A DNA stretch of 64,000 bases, from assembly GCF_009604455.1 (NCBI RefSeq), contig NZ_WEGL01000008.1:1-64000 (forward strand), read 5' to 3'. The DNA is from Streptomyces sp. RB17 (GTDB taxonomy: Bacteria; Actinomycetota; Actinomycetes; Streptomycetales; Streptomycetaceae). Positions 1 to 13,868 of this stretch are shown piece by piece. Made by a program: the position numbers and the translations under genes. Within the stretch, counting starts at the first letter, position 1, and every line of letters begins with the position of its first letter. Below the pieces are notes generated by a model. That model was not told the origin of the DNA and searched no databases. It saw nothing but the letters and a program-made list of their open reading frames with translations.

Positions 1-1
1 T

Positions 2-118
2 GTTTCGGTGGTCATAGCGTGAGGGAAACGCCCGGTTACATTCCGAACCCGGAAGCTAAGCCTCACAGCGCCGATGGTACTGCAGGGGGGACCCTGTGGG
101 AGAGTAGGACACCGCCGA
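2..118 (+). rRNA. rrf: 5S ribosomal RNA
   Basis: The first 118 bases read as an actinobacterial 5S rRNA: the 5' GTTTCGGTGG pairs with the 3' CCGCCGAAC, and the internal conserved blocks CCGAACCCGGAAG and GCCGATGGTACTGC are intact. About 117 nt, the usual Streptomyces length. It marks the 3' end of an rRNA operon whose 16S and 23S genes lie left of the window. The exact 3' end is uncertain by one or two bases. Confidence 0.96.
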
Positions 119-129
119 ACAATTCTTCT

Positions 130-172
130 AAAAGGTCGGATCCTGAACTTCGGTTCGGGGTCCGACCTTTTT
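130..172 (+). terminator. rRNA operon terminator
   Basis: An 11-bp perfect outer stem (AAAAGGTCGGA / TCCGACCTTTT) encloses a further GC stem capped by a TTCG loop and runs into a T tract. It begins about ten bases after the 5S gene and is a canonical intrinsic terminator for the rRNA operon. Confidence 0.93.
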
Positions 173-220
173 ACGTTTTGCTTAACGTGTCGTTCACCCT
201 GCGCGCCGAGCATCCAGCAC

Positions 221-898
221 ATGGGAACTGCTGCAATGCTCAGGGCCGCCGGCGTCGGCGTGGGTGACGAGGTCGTCGTACCGGCCTTCGGGAACGTCGA
301 GGTCGCCGAGGCCGTGACGCTGGCCGGCGCGCTTCCCGTGTTCGCCGACATAGACCCGGTCACCTACTGCCTGGACCCCGGCGCTGTCGAGGCAGCCGTA
401 ACTCCGCGTACCGCCGCGGTCGTTGTCGTACACCGCTTCGGACGGTGGGCCGATCTGCGGCGGTTGCACGCGCTCGGGCAGCGGCACGGGGTCCTGGTGC
501 TGGAGCAGGGCGAGTCCGAGGTGCCGTACGACGAGATAGCGCAGCGCAGGGAACGGGCCGCCTACCTCGACGGCAAGCTCAAGGGTGTACGGACTCCGGA
601 CGGCGGTGACGGGCACACCTACCAGCAGTACGTCGTGCGGGTGCCGGGGAACGGCCGGCCGGACCGGGACGCTTTCGCGATGGCCTTGCGGGCCAAGGGA
701 GTCGAGTGCCGGGTGCCGGTCAAGACGCCTGTGCACCGGCTGCCGGAGTTCCGTCGGTGCGTGTCCCTGCCGGAGACCGAGCAGGCCGCCGACGAGACGC
801 TGACGCTGCCCGTCGACGCCTCGCTCACCAAGCGGGAGATGCAGCGGGTCGTCTCGGCCTGCAACGCGCTCGGCGGACTGCTGCAGCCCGCCTACTGA
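221..898 (+). CDS. Shortened DegT/DnrJ/EryC1-like protein (PLP core missing)
   Basis: 225 residues from ATG 221. The opening GTAAMLRAAGVGVGDEV matches the motif that in full-length DegT/EryC1/StrS aminotransferases sits some 50 residues in, and VPAFGNVEVAEAV..GALPVFADIDP follows as in the family. After GVLVLEQG the sequence jumps to what aligns with the family's C-terminal domain (RAAYLDGKLKGV ... HTYQQYVVRV ... LPVDASLTKREMQRVV). The middle of the large domain, which carries the internal-aldimine lysine, is absent, and full-length members are about 370 residues. It is therefore probably not an active aminotransferase. It stands alone between 5S rRNA and tRNA-Thr. No strong ribosome site precedes the ATG; the frame is open further upstream, but only through 5S and terminator sequence. 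It may be a relic gene or a PLP-free pseudoenzyme. Confidence 0.72.
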   Translation: MGTAAMLRAAGVGVGDEVVVPAFGNVEVAEAVTLAGALPVFADIDPVTYCLDPGAVEAAVTPRTAAVVVVHRFGRWADLRRLHALGQRHGVLVLEQGESEVPYDEIAQRRERAAYLDGKLKGVRTPDGGDGHTYQQYVVRVPGNGRPDRDAFAMALRAKGVECRVPVKTPVHRLPEFRRCVSLPETEQAADETLTLPVDASLTKREMQRVVSACNALGGLLQPAY

Positions 899-915
899 GC
901 GGGTTCCGAACTAAT

Positions 916-945
916 TTGGGAACTCGGGCCCGCTCGAGGTAGAGT
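916..945 (+). promoter_or_regulatory. Promoter of tRNA-Thr
   Basis: TTGGGA and TAGAGT separated by 18 bp fit an HrdB-type promoter, 37 bp before the tRNA. A small hairpin with a GAAA tetraloop (CGAGG/CCTCG, 959-972) lies between promoter and tRNA and would be in the 5' trailer removed on maturation. Confidence 0.5.
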
Positions 946-982
946 TTCTTCGTCGCCGCGAGGGAAACCTCGAAAACGACCG

Positions 983-1058
983 GCCCCTATAGCTCAGTCG
1001 GCAGAGCGTCTCCATGGTAAGGAGAAGGTCAACGGTTCGATTCCGTTTGGGGGCTCCA
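983..1058 (+). tRNA. tRNA-Thr (anticodon GGT)
   Basis: Acceptor stem GCCCCTA (983-989) pairs with TGGGGGC (1048-1054), followed by discriminator T and an encoded CCA. The D arm begins TAGCTCAGTCGG, the anticodon loop between CTCC and GGAG is ATGGTAA giving anticodon GGT, and the T arm contains GGTTCGATTCC. All arms close, 76 nt including CCA. It reads ACC codons, the dominant threonine codon in this GC-rich genome. Confidence 0.95.
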
Positions 1059-1060
1059 GC

Positions 1061-1094
1061 AAAAAGGCCTCACCCTTCCGGGTGGGGCCTTTTT
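1061..1094 (+). terminator. Terminator after tRNA-Thr, shared with osaC
   Basis: Nearly perfect 15-bp stem (AAAAAGGCCTCACCC / GGGTGGGGCCTTTTT) with a TTCC loop and T tracts on both sides, so it can act bidirectionally. It sits between the tRNA and the convergent osaC stop. Confidence 0.92.
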
Positions 1095-1110
1095 CGTGCC
1101 TGATGCCGGC

Positions 1111-3870
1111 TCAGGCCTCCTTGTGGATTCCCGGAACGCGCATCGCCAGGATCGCCATGTCGTCCGACGGGGCGTCCGACGCGAAGCGTTCCACCGCCCG
1201 CATGATGCGCGCGGCGACCGCGCCGGCCGTCAGACCCGTGCACGTGGTGAGGACGTCGGCGAGGCCGTCGTCGCCCAGCATGCGCGCCCCCTCACGGCGT
1301 TCGGTGACGCCGTCCGTGACGCAGAGCAGTACGTCACCGGGGTCGAGGGTGACGGTCTCCTCGTGCAGCTCCAGGTCCTCGATCACGCCCAGCAGCGGCT
1401 GCGGTTCGGCGGCCGGCGTCACCGTGCCGTCCTGGCGCAGGCGCAGCGGGAGCGGATGGCCGGCGCAGACCACCTTCAGCTCGGCGCTGCCGTCCTCCTG
1501 CGGGCGCATCTCGCCGTAGAGGAGAGTCAGGAAGCGGCTGCGGTCGCCCTCGTCGAGGATCGCGGAGTTCAGGCGCTGCAGGACCGCCGGTCCGGACAGA
1601 CCCTCGCGGGCCAGCAGGCGCAGAGCGTGCCGGGCCAGACCGGTGACCGCCGCCGCGTTCGGGCCCGTACCGCAGACGTCGCCGATGGCGAAGCCGTAGG
1701 CGCCGTTGCCGATCGGGAAGAGGTCGTAGAAGTCGCCGCCGACCTCGTTGCCCTCGCCGGCCGCGCGGTAGATGACCTCCACCTCGACGCCGTCGATCTG
1801 CGGCAAGCCCGGAGGGAGCAGGCTGCGCTGGAGAGACTGGCTGATGGCCGTGCGCTCCGAGTAGAGGCGGGCGTTGTCCAGGGCGAGCGCGGCCCGGCGG
1901 GACAAGTCCTCGGCCAGTTCCAGGATCTCCTGGCGGAAGTGTTCGTCGGTCGGCTTGCCGAGGGTCAGCATGCCGATGACGCGGTTGCGGGCCACGAGCG
2001 GCAGGACGACCGTCTCGCCGCCGACCGCGGAGGCCGTGGCGAGGGTGGGGCCGATGCTCGAGGCGACCCGGTGCGTGGGGCCGCCGGAGAGGCCGAGGCT
2101 GCGCATGGAGGTGCGCAGGGCCGCCTGGTGGGCGACCTCGGCGGGCGTGGTCCAGACCCGGGCGCCGGGGGTCGGTACCGGGTCCGGCGGCGGGATCTTC
2201 GACAGCAGCGACTTGATGCCGTCGATGAGCTCCTCGTCCTCGTGCAGGACGTACGACAGGTACGGCTCGGAGGCCTGGTCGGCGATCGTATAGACGGCGC
2301 ACCAGGTGGCCAGGGTGGGAACCGTCATCTGGGCCATCAGGGCCAGCGTCTGGTCGCGGTCCAGGGTGCCGGCCAGCAGGTCGGAGGCCTCGACCAGGAA
2401 GCTCAGGGAGCCGCGGCGCAGCCGCTCGAGCTCGCCCAGGCGGGCCGACTCGACGGCCAGGGCGATCCGGTCGGCGGCGAACTGCAGACGCAGCGCCTCC
2501 TCGTTGGAGTACCGGCCCGGTGACTCGGCCGCGACGCCGAGCGAGCCGGTGAGGCGGCCCTCGACCTTCAGCGGGACCGTGACGACCGAGCGCATCCCGG
2601 TGCCGGAGAGCAGCGGTACGGCGCCGGGGACGGACATGAGGTCGTCGTGGACGGCCGGCATGCGCGCGGATCCGTAGCGGCCGGGGCCGGCCTCGACGGG
2701 CACGCGTGCGAAGCGCTGACGGGCGGAGGGCAGGCCGGTGGAGGCGCGGACCTCCAGCTCGGTCTCGTCGTCGGTGGCCAGCAGCAGGAATGCGGAGTCG
2801 GCGTCGAGCATGTCGCGGGCCCGCTCCACCGTGCGCTGCAGGAGGCCGTCGAGGTCGTCCGGGGCGGGGGAGCCGATGAAGACCTCGAAGGGGTCGGTGC
2901 TCTGGCCGTCGGAGGTCTGCGGCTGGTCGCCTGCCGGGACGCGCGACGGGCTCTGCAGGACGGCGCGCTCGTCGTCGCGGACCAGGAGGCAGACGGTCGA
3001 GGGTTCGCCGCCGGTGTCGCGGACCCTGAGGTGGGAGGCGTACACCGAGGCCACCTTGCCGTCGGCGCCACGGATGCCGTAACTGCCCTCCCAGCGGGAG
3101 AGCTGCAGGGCCTCGGCCACTCCGGTGCCGGTGCCCGGGGTGTGCGGCCAGGCCGCCAGTTCGGTGAGGGGCCTGCCGATGACCTCGGTGGCCGGATAGC
3201 CGAACAGTTCTTCGGCGTCCTCGTTCCAGGAGGTGATGGCTCCCTTGCGGTCGACCTGGAGGACGGCGACGCGGACCCGGCCGTCGGCCAGCGGGAGCAG
3301 GTCGGCGGGCAGGGGCGGGCCGGCGGTGCGGGTGCCGACCGGACGTTCGGGCAGGTTGAGCTGGAACCAGACGTTCTTGTGGGTGGGCGTGTAGTCCACG
3401 CCCCAGCGGGTGGCCAGGGCCGCGCACAGCTGCAGGCCGCGGCCGCCCTCGCGGTCGGGGCTGCCCATGGTGGCGGCGGCGTTCTGGAGGGGGACCTCGC
3501 GCTCGGGGTAGCGGTCGGACACCTCGATGCGCACACCGTCCGCGGTGCGCAGGCACAGGACGTCCGCGTGCGTGCCCGCGTGGACGACCGCGTTGGTCAC
3601 CAGCTCGCTCGTGAGGACCACGGCGTCGTCGACGATGTCGGCGAAGCCCCAGCCCTGGAGGGTGTCGCGGACGAAGGACCGGGCGGTCGCGACCGATCGC
3701 CCGACGGGCTCGAAGGTGGCGGCCGCGCGCGCGGTGATCACAGAACTCCTCGGCCGGTTGTCGTCGGGCAGGGCTGCGCAGCCGGGCGGCTCGCTCCGCT
3801 GCTGCGGCATCAGCTCGCCCGCCCGCTGTGGCTCCGGGGGCTGTCCCCCGGGGATGACTCCGGTGGTCAT
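1111..3870 (-). CDS. osaC: OsaC: RsbW-like kinase / PAS / GAF / SpoIIE phosphatase regulator
   Basis: 919 residues from ATG 3870, chosen because GGAGGGG lies 13 bases upstream; the frame is open for 29 more codons. Order of domains: GHKL/RsbW-like ATPase (about 47-176; N box ELVTNAVVHAG, glycine box REGGRGLQL), PAS (about 195-310), two GAF regions (about 340-495 and 515-685), and a C-terminal PP2C-like SpoIIE phosphatase (about 705-915; NEVGGDFYDLF, FAIGDVCGTG, VTDGVTE, SDDMAILA). Such proteins phosphorylate and dephosphorylate anti-anti-sigma factors. In S. coelicolor the protein in this position, OsaC, damps sigma-B activity after osmotic shock. Transcribed divergently from osaA. Confidence 0.9.
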   Translation of the reverse strand: MTTGVIPGGQPPEPQRAGELMPQQRSEPPGCAALPDDNRPRSSVITARAAATFEPVGRSVATARSFVRDTLQGWGFADIVDDAVVLTSELVTNAVVHAGTHADVLCLRTADGVRIEVSDRYPEREVPLQNAAATMGSPDREGGRGLQLCAALATRWGVDYTPTHKNVWFQLNLPERPVGTRTAGPPLPADLLPLADGRVRVAVLQVDRKGAITSWNEDAEELFGYPATEVIGRPLTELAAWPHTPGTGTGVAEALQLSRWEGSYGIRGADGKVASVYASHLRVRDTGGEPSTVCLLVRDDERAVLQSPSRVPAGDQPQTSDGQSTDPFEVFIGSPAPDDLDGLLQRTVERARDMLDADSAFLLLATDDETELEVRASTGLPSARQRFARVPVEAGPGRYGSARMPAVHDDLMSVPGAVPLLSGTGMRSVVTVPLKVEGRLTGSLGVAAESPGRYSNEEALRLQFAADRIALAVESARLGELERLRRGSLSFLVEASDLLAGTLDRDQTLALMAQMTVPTLATWCAVYTIADQASEPYLSYVLHEDEELIDGIKSLLSKIPPPDPVPTPGARVWTTPAEVAHQAALRTSMRSLGLSGGPTHRVASSIGPTLATASAVGGETVVLPLVARNRVIGMLTLGKPTDEHFRQEILELAEDLSRRAALALDNARLYSERTAISQSLQRSLLPPGLPQIDGVEVEVIYRAAGEGNEVGGDFYDLFPIGNGAYGFAIGDVCGTGPNAAAVTGLARHALRLLAREGLSGPAVLQRLNSAILDEGDRSRFLTLLYGEMRPQEDGSAELKVVCAGHPLPLRLRQDGTVTPAAEPQPLLGVIEDLELHEETVTLDPGDVLLCVTDGVTERREGARMLGDDGLADVLTTCTGLTAGAVAARIMRAVERFASDAPSDDMAILAMRVPGIHKEA

Positions 3871-4279
3871 GGTCTGCGGCCGCCCCTCCGATGCCCGCTC
3901 GTTCTCGTGCCACCGCCCAGACCGGTCGCACCGGTGCGGCTGGACAGCCGCATGCAAGGTTACTTACCTTCGCGGTCCGAGCGGATGCCGGTCGCCGGTG
4001 TTTACCCCCCAGGGTGTGCGGACGATGTGCGAAGCTGCCGAACTGTTATGGCCTGGTTCGGCGGGGGTGAAACACTGGGCAAGCTTCTGATGAAGGTCGG
4101 GTCAGCCTGCGTGTGTTCCGTGTACGGCGGGCAGCAGCCTCTGGTGTGGCCGGATCTCGTCTGGCAGAAATACGCAGCAGTAACGGGTACGCGGAAGTAA
4201 CCGGTATGCCGATCAGCGGCACGCCGGGCCGAAGCGGCCGAGCACAGCAGTAACGGTCTACCCCTCCGGGAGGGACACA
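3871..4279. other. osaC-osaA divergent intergenic region
   Basis: 409 bp that must hold the promoters of both divergent genes. I see a GGGTAA on the minus strand (near 4005) that could be a stress-sigma -10, but no convincing partner -35, and no conserved coding frame. Confidence 0.5.
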
Positions 4280-9739
<5,460 letters not shown>

Positions 9740-10038
9740 CGAGATCGGCGCACCGGGATGTGAATATGTGGGGAACCCTTGGCGTGGGTCGGGAGTTGTC
9801 CGGTTGAGGTGAGGGCGAACGTACGGCCTAAGGTGGCCTGCGAACGTATAGGAATGCGGGATTCCGGGAACCATCCCGGCCCCTGCCGCGTTTCCGGTAC
9901 GTGCACAGTGACATCGCGGTGACAGGGTGTGGCGACGGGCGGGGTGCGGCTACGATGACCGGCACAAGGACGGGCGGCGAAAGGGAGTCGTCCCCTGGGG
10001 CGGCGCCCGGTGTACCGCCGGGGCGAGGAGGGCGGGCC

Positions 10039-10719
10039 ATGGTGCAGAAGGCCAAGATCCTCCTGGTCGATGACCGGCCGGAGAATCTGTTGGCGCTGGA
10101 GGCGATCCTCTCGGCGCTCGATCAGACGCTGGTGCGGGCATCGTCCGGGGAGGAAGCGCTCAAGGCACTGCTCACGGACGATTTCGCGGTCATTCTGCTG
10201 GACGTCCAGATGCCGGGCATGGACGGATTCGAGACCGCCGCCCACATCAAGCGGCGCGAGCGGACGCGGGACATCCCGATCATCTTCCTCACGGCGATCA
10301 ACCACGGCCCGCACCACACCTTCCGGGGCTATGCGGCGGGCGCGGTCGACTACATCTCCAAGCCCTTCGACCCGTGGGTGCTGCGCGCGAAGGTCTCGGT
10401 GTTCGTCGAGCTGTACATGAAGAACTGCCAGCTCCGGGAGCAGGCGGCACTGCTGCGGCTGCAGTTGGAGGGCGGCGGCAAGGGCGCGGTCGGTGGCAAG
10501 GAGTCCGCGGGTCTGCTCGCCGAGCTGTCCGCGCGGCTCGCGGCCGTCGAGGAGCAGGCCGAGGCCCTGTCCAAGCAGCTGGACGACGATTCGGCGGACG
10601 CGGCCGCGGTGGCCACGGCGGCGCATCTGGAGCGCAAACTCACCGGGCTGCGGCGCGCGCTCGACGCCCTGGAGCCGGGCGCCGGCCCCGGCGGCTCGTC
10701 GGTGCCGGCGCAGAACTGA
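10039..10719 (+). CDS. osaB: OsaB response regulator with coiled-coil output
   Basis: 226 residues from ATG 10039 with GAGGAGGG just upstream. A receiver domain fills residues 1-125: acidic pair in LLVDDRPE, phosphoacceptor Asp55 (LLDVQMPGMDG), Thr in FLTAI and the conserved KPFDP lysine. The rest (about 130-226) has no helix-turn-helix; it is rich in Leu, Ala, Glu and Lys in heptad-like spacing (LLAELSARLAAVEEQAEAL), predicting a coiled coil. Output is therefore likely by protein-protein contact. It lies 300 bp after osaA on the same strand, with its own probable promoter region between. Confidence 0.92.
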   Translation: MVQKAKILLVDDRPENLLALEAILSALDQTLVRASSGEEALKALLTDDFAVILLDVQMPGMDGFETAAHIKRRERTRDIPIIFLTAINHGPHHTFRGYAAGAVDYISKPFDPWVLRAKVSVFVELYMKNCQLREQAALLRLQLEGGGKGAVGGKESAGLLAELSARLAAVEEQAEALSKQLDDDSADAAAVATAAHLERKLTGLRRALDALEPGAGPGGSSVPAQN

Positions 10720-10842
10720 CGACGCCCGGGCGGCGGTTGCCCATGAGCGTGCGTCAGTTCCGGTGTCCGCCAAGGGCGACACGAACGGGTGAAGCTGTGG
10801 GCACACGTGTCCGCTGTCGTCTCCCCCGGTAACCTCACACCC

Positions 10843-13587
10843 ATGGCCTCACGTCCCTCCGCAGCCAAGAAGCGGCCCGCCAAGAAGGCGGCCGCTCCCT
10901 CGAAGGCTCCGGCGAAGAAGGCCGCAGCGAAGAAGGCCCCGGCCAAGAAGGCGCCCGCCAAGAAGGCCCCGGCCAGAAAGGCCGCGCCGCCGAAGCCTGC
11001 GCCCAGCCCCACCGGGGGCGTGTACCGGCTCGTGCGCGCCCTCTGGCTGGGTCTCGCGCACGCCGTCGGCGCCGTCTTCCGCGGCATAGGGCAGGGCGCC
11101 AGGAATCTCGATCCGGCCCACCGCAAGGACGGCATCGCACTGCTGCTGTTCGCCATCGCGCTGATCGTCGCCGCCGGCACCTGGGCCGACCTGAAGGGCC
11201 CCGTCGGCGGTCTGGTGGAGATCCTCGTCACCGGCGCCTTCGGCCGGCTCGACCTGCTGGTGCCGATACTGCTCGCGGTGATCGCCGTACGGTTCATCCG
11301 CCACCCGGAGAAGCCGGAGGCAAACGGGCGGATCGTGATCGGCCTGTCCGCGCTCGTCATCGGCGTGCTCGGGCAGGTCCACATCGCCTGTGGCTCGCCC
11401 GCCCGCAGCGACGGCATGCAGGCCATAAGGGATGCCGGCGGCCTCATCGGCTGGGCGGCGGCCACCCCGCTGACGTACTCCATGAGCGACGTGCTCGCCG
11501 TACCGCTGCTGGTGCTCCTGACGCTCTTCGGGCTGCTCGTGGTGACCGCCACCCCGGTCAACGCGATCCCGCAGCGGCTGCGGGCGCTCGGCGTACGCCT
11601 CGGCGTGCTCCACGACCACGAGGCGGACGAGTTCTCCGAGGACGACGAGCGCTACGACGAGCAGTGGCGCGAGGCGCTGCCCGCGCGCCCCCGTAAGCGC
11701 CCGTCCGCCCCTCAGTCCTACGACCCCGACAGCGCCGAGGAGGAGGCGCTGTCGCAGCGCCGCGGACGCCCCCGGCGCTCCGCGGTGCCCCAGCCGGATC
11801 CGCAGCGCCGGATGGACGCCGTGGACGTCGCAGCGGCGGCCGCCGCTGCGCTCGACGGCGCGGTGCTGCACGGCATGCCGCCCTCCCCGCTGGTCGCGGA
11901 CCTCACCCAGGGCGTCAGCGTGGGCGACCGCGAGGAGACCACACCGGTACCGACCCCCGTGCCCGCGCCGGCTCCCACGCCGTCGCCGGTCCCGGCCGCG
12001 CGCCCCAAGCAGGAGAAGCTCACGGCCGGAGTGGTCCCCGACCTGACCAAGAAGGCCCCCGAGGAGCCCCGCGACCTGCCGCCGCGCGCCGAGCAGCTCC
12101 AGCTTGCCGGGGACATCACCTACGCGCTGCCGTCGCTGGACCTGCTCACCCGCGGCGGCCCCGGCAAGGCGCGCAGCGAGGCCAACGACGCGATCGTCGC
12201 CTCGCTCACCCAGGTCTTCACCGAGTTCAAGGTCGACGCCGCCGTCACCGGCTTCACCCGCGGCCCGACGGTCACCCGCTACGAGGTCGAGCTCGGCCCC
12301 GCCGTCAAGGTCGAGCGGATCACCGCGCTGACCAAGAACATCGCGTACGCCGTCGCCAGCCCGGACGTGCGGATCATCAGCCCGATCCCCGGCAAGTCCG
12401 CGGTCGGCATCGAGATCCCGAACACCGACCGGGAGATGGTCAACCTCGGCGACGTACTGCGCCTCGCGGAGTCCGCCGAGGACGACGACCCGATGCTGGT
12501 CGCCTTCGGCAAGGACGTCGAGGGCGGGTACGTGATGCACTCGCTGGCGAAGATGCCGCACATGCTGGTCGCCGGTGCCACCGGCTCCGGCAAGTCGTCC
12601 TGCATCAACTGCCTGATCACCTCGGTCATGATGCGGGCGACCCCGGAGGACGTCCGGATGATCCTGGTCGACCCCAAGCGGGTCGAGCTGACCGCGTACG
12701 AGGGCATCCCGCACCTGATCACGCCGATCATCACCAACCCCAAGCGGGCCGCCGAGGCGCTGCAGTGGGTCGTACGCGAGATGGACCTGCGCTACGACGA
12801 CCTGGCGGCCTACGGCTACCGGCACATCGACGACTTCAACCAGGCGATCCGCGACGGCAAGGTCAAGCCGCCCGAGGGCAGCGAGCGCGAGCTGCAGCCG
12901 TACCCGTACCTGCTGGTGATCGTGGACGAGCTGGCCGACCTGATGATGGTCGCCCCGCGCGACGTCGAGGACGCGATCGTGCGCATCACCCAGCTCGCGC
13001 GCGCCGCCGGCATCCATCTGGTCCTCGCCACCCAGCGCCCCTCGGTCGACGTGGTCACCGGTCTCATCAAGGCCAACGTGCCCTCCCGGCTGGCCTTCGC
13101 CACGTCCTCGCTCGCCGACTCCCGGGTCATCCTCGACCAGCCCGGCGCCGAGAAGCTGATCGGCAAGGGCGACGGCCTGTTCCTGCCGATGGGCGCGAAC
13201 AAGCCGACCCGTATGCAGGGCGCCTTCGTCACCGAGGCCGAGGTCGCGGTCGTCGTCCAGCACTGCAAGGACCAGATGGCGCCGGTCTTCCGGGACGACG
13301 TCACGGTGGGCAGCAAGCAGAAGAAGGAGATCGACGAGGACATCGGCGACGACCTGGACCTGCTGTGCCAGGCGGCCGAGCTGGTCGTCTCCACCCAGTT
13401 CGGGTCGACCTCCATGCTGCAGCGCAAGCTGCGCGTCGGCTTCGCCAAGGCCGGGCGGCTCATGGACCTCATGGAGTCCCGCAACATCGTGGGCCCGAGC
13501 GAGGGATCCAAGGCTCGTGACGTTCTTGTGAAGCCTGACGACCTGGACGGCGTGCTCGCCATGATTCGCGGGGAGTCTGAGGAGTAG
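10843..13587 (+). CDS. ftsK: DNA translocase FtsK
   Basis: 914 residues from ATG 10843; a TAACCT hexamer ends 7 nt before the ATG, compatible with a leaderless message. The first 60 residues are a basic AKKAPAKKAP low-complexity tail, followed by four hydrophobic segments (about 100-240), a proline-rich linker (about 300-420), and the hexameric motor with Walker A GATGSGKSS and Walker B LLVIVDELADL. The C-terminal winged-helix gamma domain (QFGSTSMLQRKLRVGFAKAGRLMD) would read polar KOPS-like sequences. FtsK moves chromosome ends through closing septa, in Streptomyces mainly during sporulation. Confidence 0.96.
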   Translation: MASRPSAAKKRPAKKAAAPSKAPAKKAAAKKAPAKKAPAKKAPARKAAPPKPAPSPTGGVYRLVRALWLGLAHAVGAVFRGIGQGARNLDPAHRKDGIALLLFAIALIVAAGTWADLKGPVGGLVEILVTGAFGRLDLLVPILLAVIAVRFIRHPEKPEANGRIVIGLSALVIGVLGQVHIACGSPARSDGMQAIRDAGGLIGWAAATPLTYSMSDVLAVPLLVLLTLFGLLVVTATPVNAIPQRLRALGVRLGVLHDHEADEFSEDDERYDEQWREALPARPRKRPSAPQSYDPDSAEEEALSQRRGRPRRSAVPQPDPQRRMDAVDVAAAAAAALDGAVLHGMPPSPLVADLTQGVSVGDREETTPVPTPVPAPAPTPSPVPAARPKQEKLTAGVVPDLTKKAPEEPRDLPPRAEQLQLAGDITYALPSLDLLTRGGPGKARSEANDAIVASLTQVFTEFKVDAAVTGFTRGPTVTRYEVELGPAVKVERITALTKNIAYAVASPDVRIISPIPGKSAVGIEIPNTDREMVNLGDVLRLAESAEDDDPMLVAFGKDVEGGYVMHSLAKMPHMLVAGATGSGKSSCINCLITSVMMRATPEDVRMILVDPKRVELTAYEGIPHLITPIITNPKRAAEALQWVVREMDLRYDDLAAYGYRHIDDFNQAIRDGKVKPPEGSERELQPYPYLLVIVDELADLMMVAPRDVEDAIVRITQLARAAGIHLVLATQRPSVDVVTGLIKANVPSRLAFATSSLADSRVILDQPGAEKLIGKGDGLFLPMGANKPTRMQGAFVTEAEVAVVVQHCKDQMAPVFRDDVTVGSKQKKEIDEDIGDDLDLLCQAAELVVSTQFGSTSMLQRKLRVGFAKAGRLMDLMESRNIVGPSEGSKARDVLVKPDDLDGVLAMIRGESEE

Positions 13588-13745
13588 GGCGAAGGGCCGT
13601 CCGGCGGACGCCGGTGACGTCGGGCGGCGGCATCCGTCGTGATCCACCTGTTAGAGAACGGCGAGCAACCGTTTCCCTTCGTCGTACGTCCAGTTGAGCG
13701 AAAGGACAGTTGGGGGTCCCACCATGGGGTACCTGCCTGTCGAAT

Positions 13746-13771
13746 CATAGGAATGTCCGGCCATTCCTATG
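13746..13771. promoter_or_regulatory. Perfect inverted repeat, possible operator
   Basis: CATAGGAATG (13746-13755), six bases, then CATTCCTATG (13762-13771). The 10-bp arms are perfect. It lies 160 bp after ftsK and about 100 bp before the RodZ-like start, just upstream of a candidate promoter. The AT content and lack of T tract argue for a protein-binding site over a terminator. Function unknown. Confidence 0.5.
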
Positions 13772-13794
13772 GTGGACAAAGTCAGACCGCCCGG

Positions 13795-13825
13795 TTGCCC
13801 CACCCTTTCGTACCCCCCCTAGACT
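13795..13825 (+). promoter_or_regulatory. Candidate promoter of the RodZ-like gene
   Basis: TTGCCC and TAGACT with a 19-bp spacer, 43 bp upstream of the GTG start. The spacer is slightly long for HrdB, so this is tentative. Confidence 0.4.
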
Positions 13826-13868
13826 GAGCTTCCAGCACAGGTGGCTACACGCTCGAAAGGCGCCCCCC

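Noticed and set aside
19-220. Protein-coding start upstream of 221 within the 5S gene
   Set aside because: The frame stays open through 5S rRNA and its terminator; the translated sequence has no family similarity until the GTAA motif.
3950-4030. Sigma-B-type promoter in front of osaC
   Set aside because: GGGTAA is present but no GNNT partner at 14-16 bp could be placed convincingly.
10849-13647. 932-codon open frame antisense to ftsK
   Set aside because: Shadow of ftsK third-position GC; low complexity and no recognisable domain.
13772-13780. DnaA box next to the ftsK-side inverted repeat
   Set aside because: Minus-strand TTGTCCACC mismatches the consensus at the last base and is isolated.
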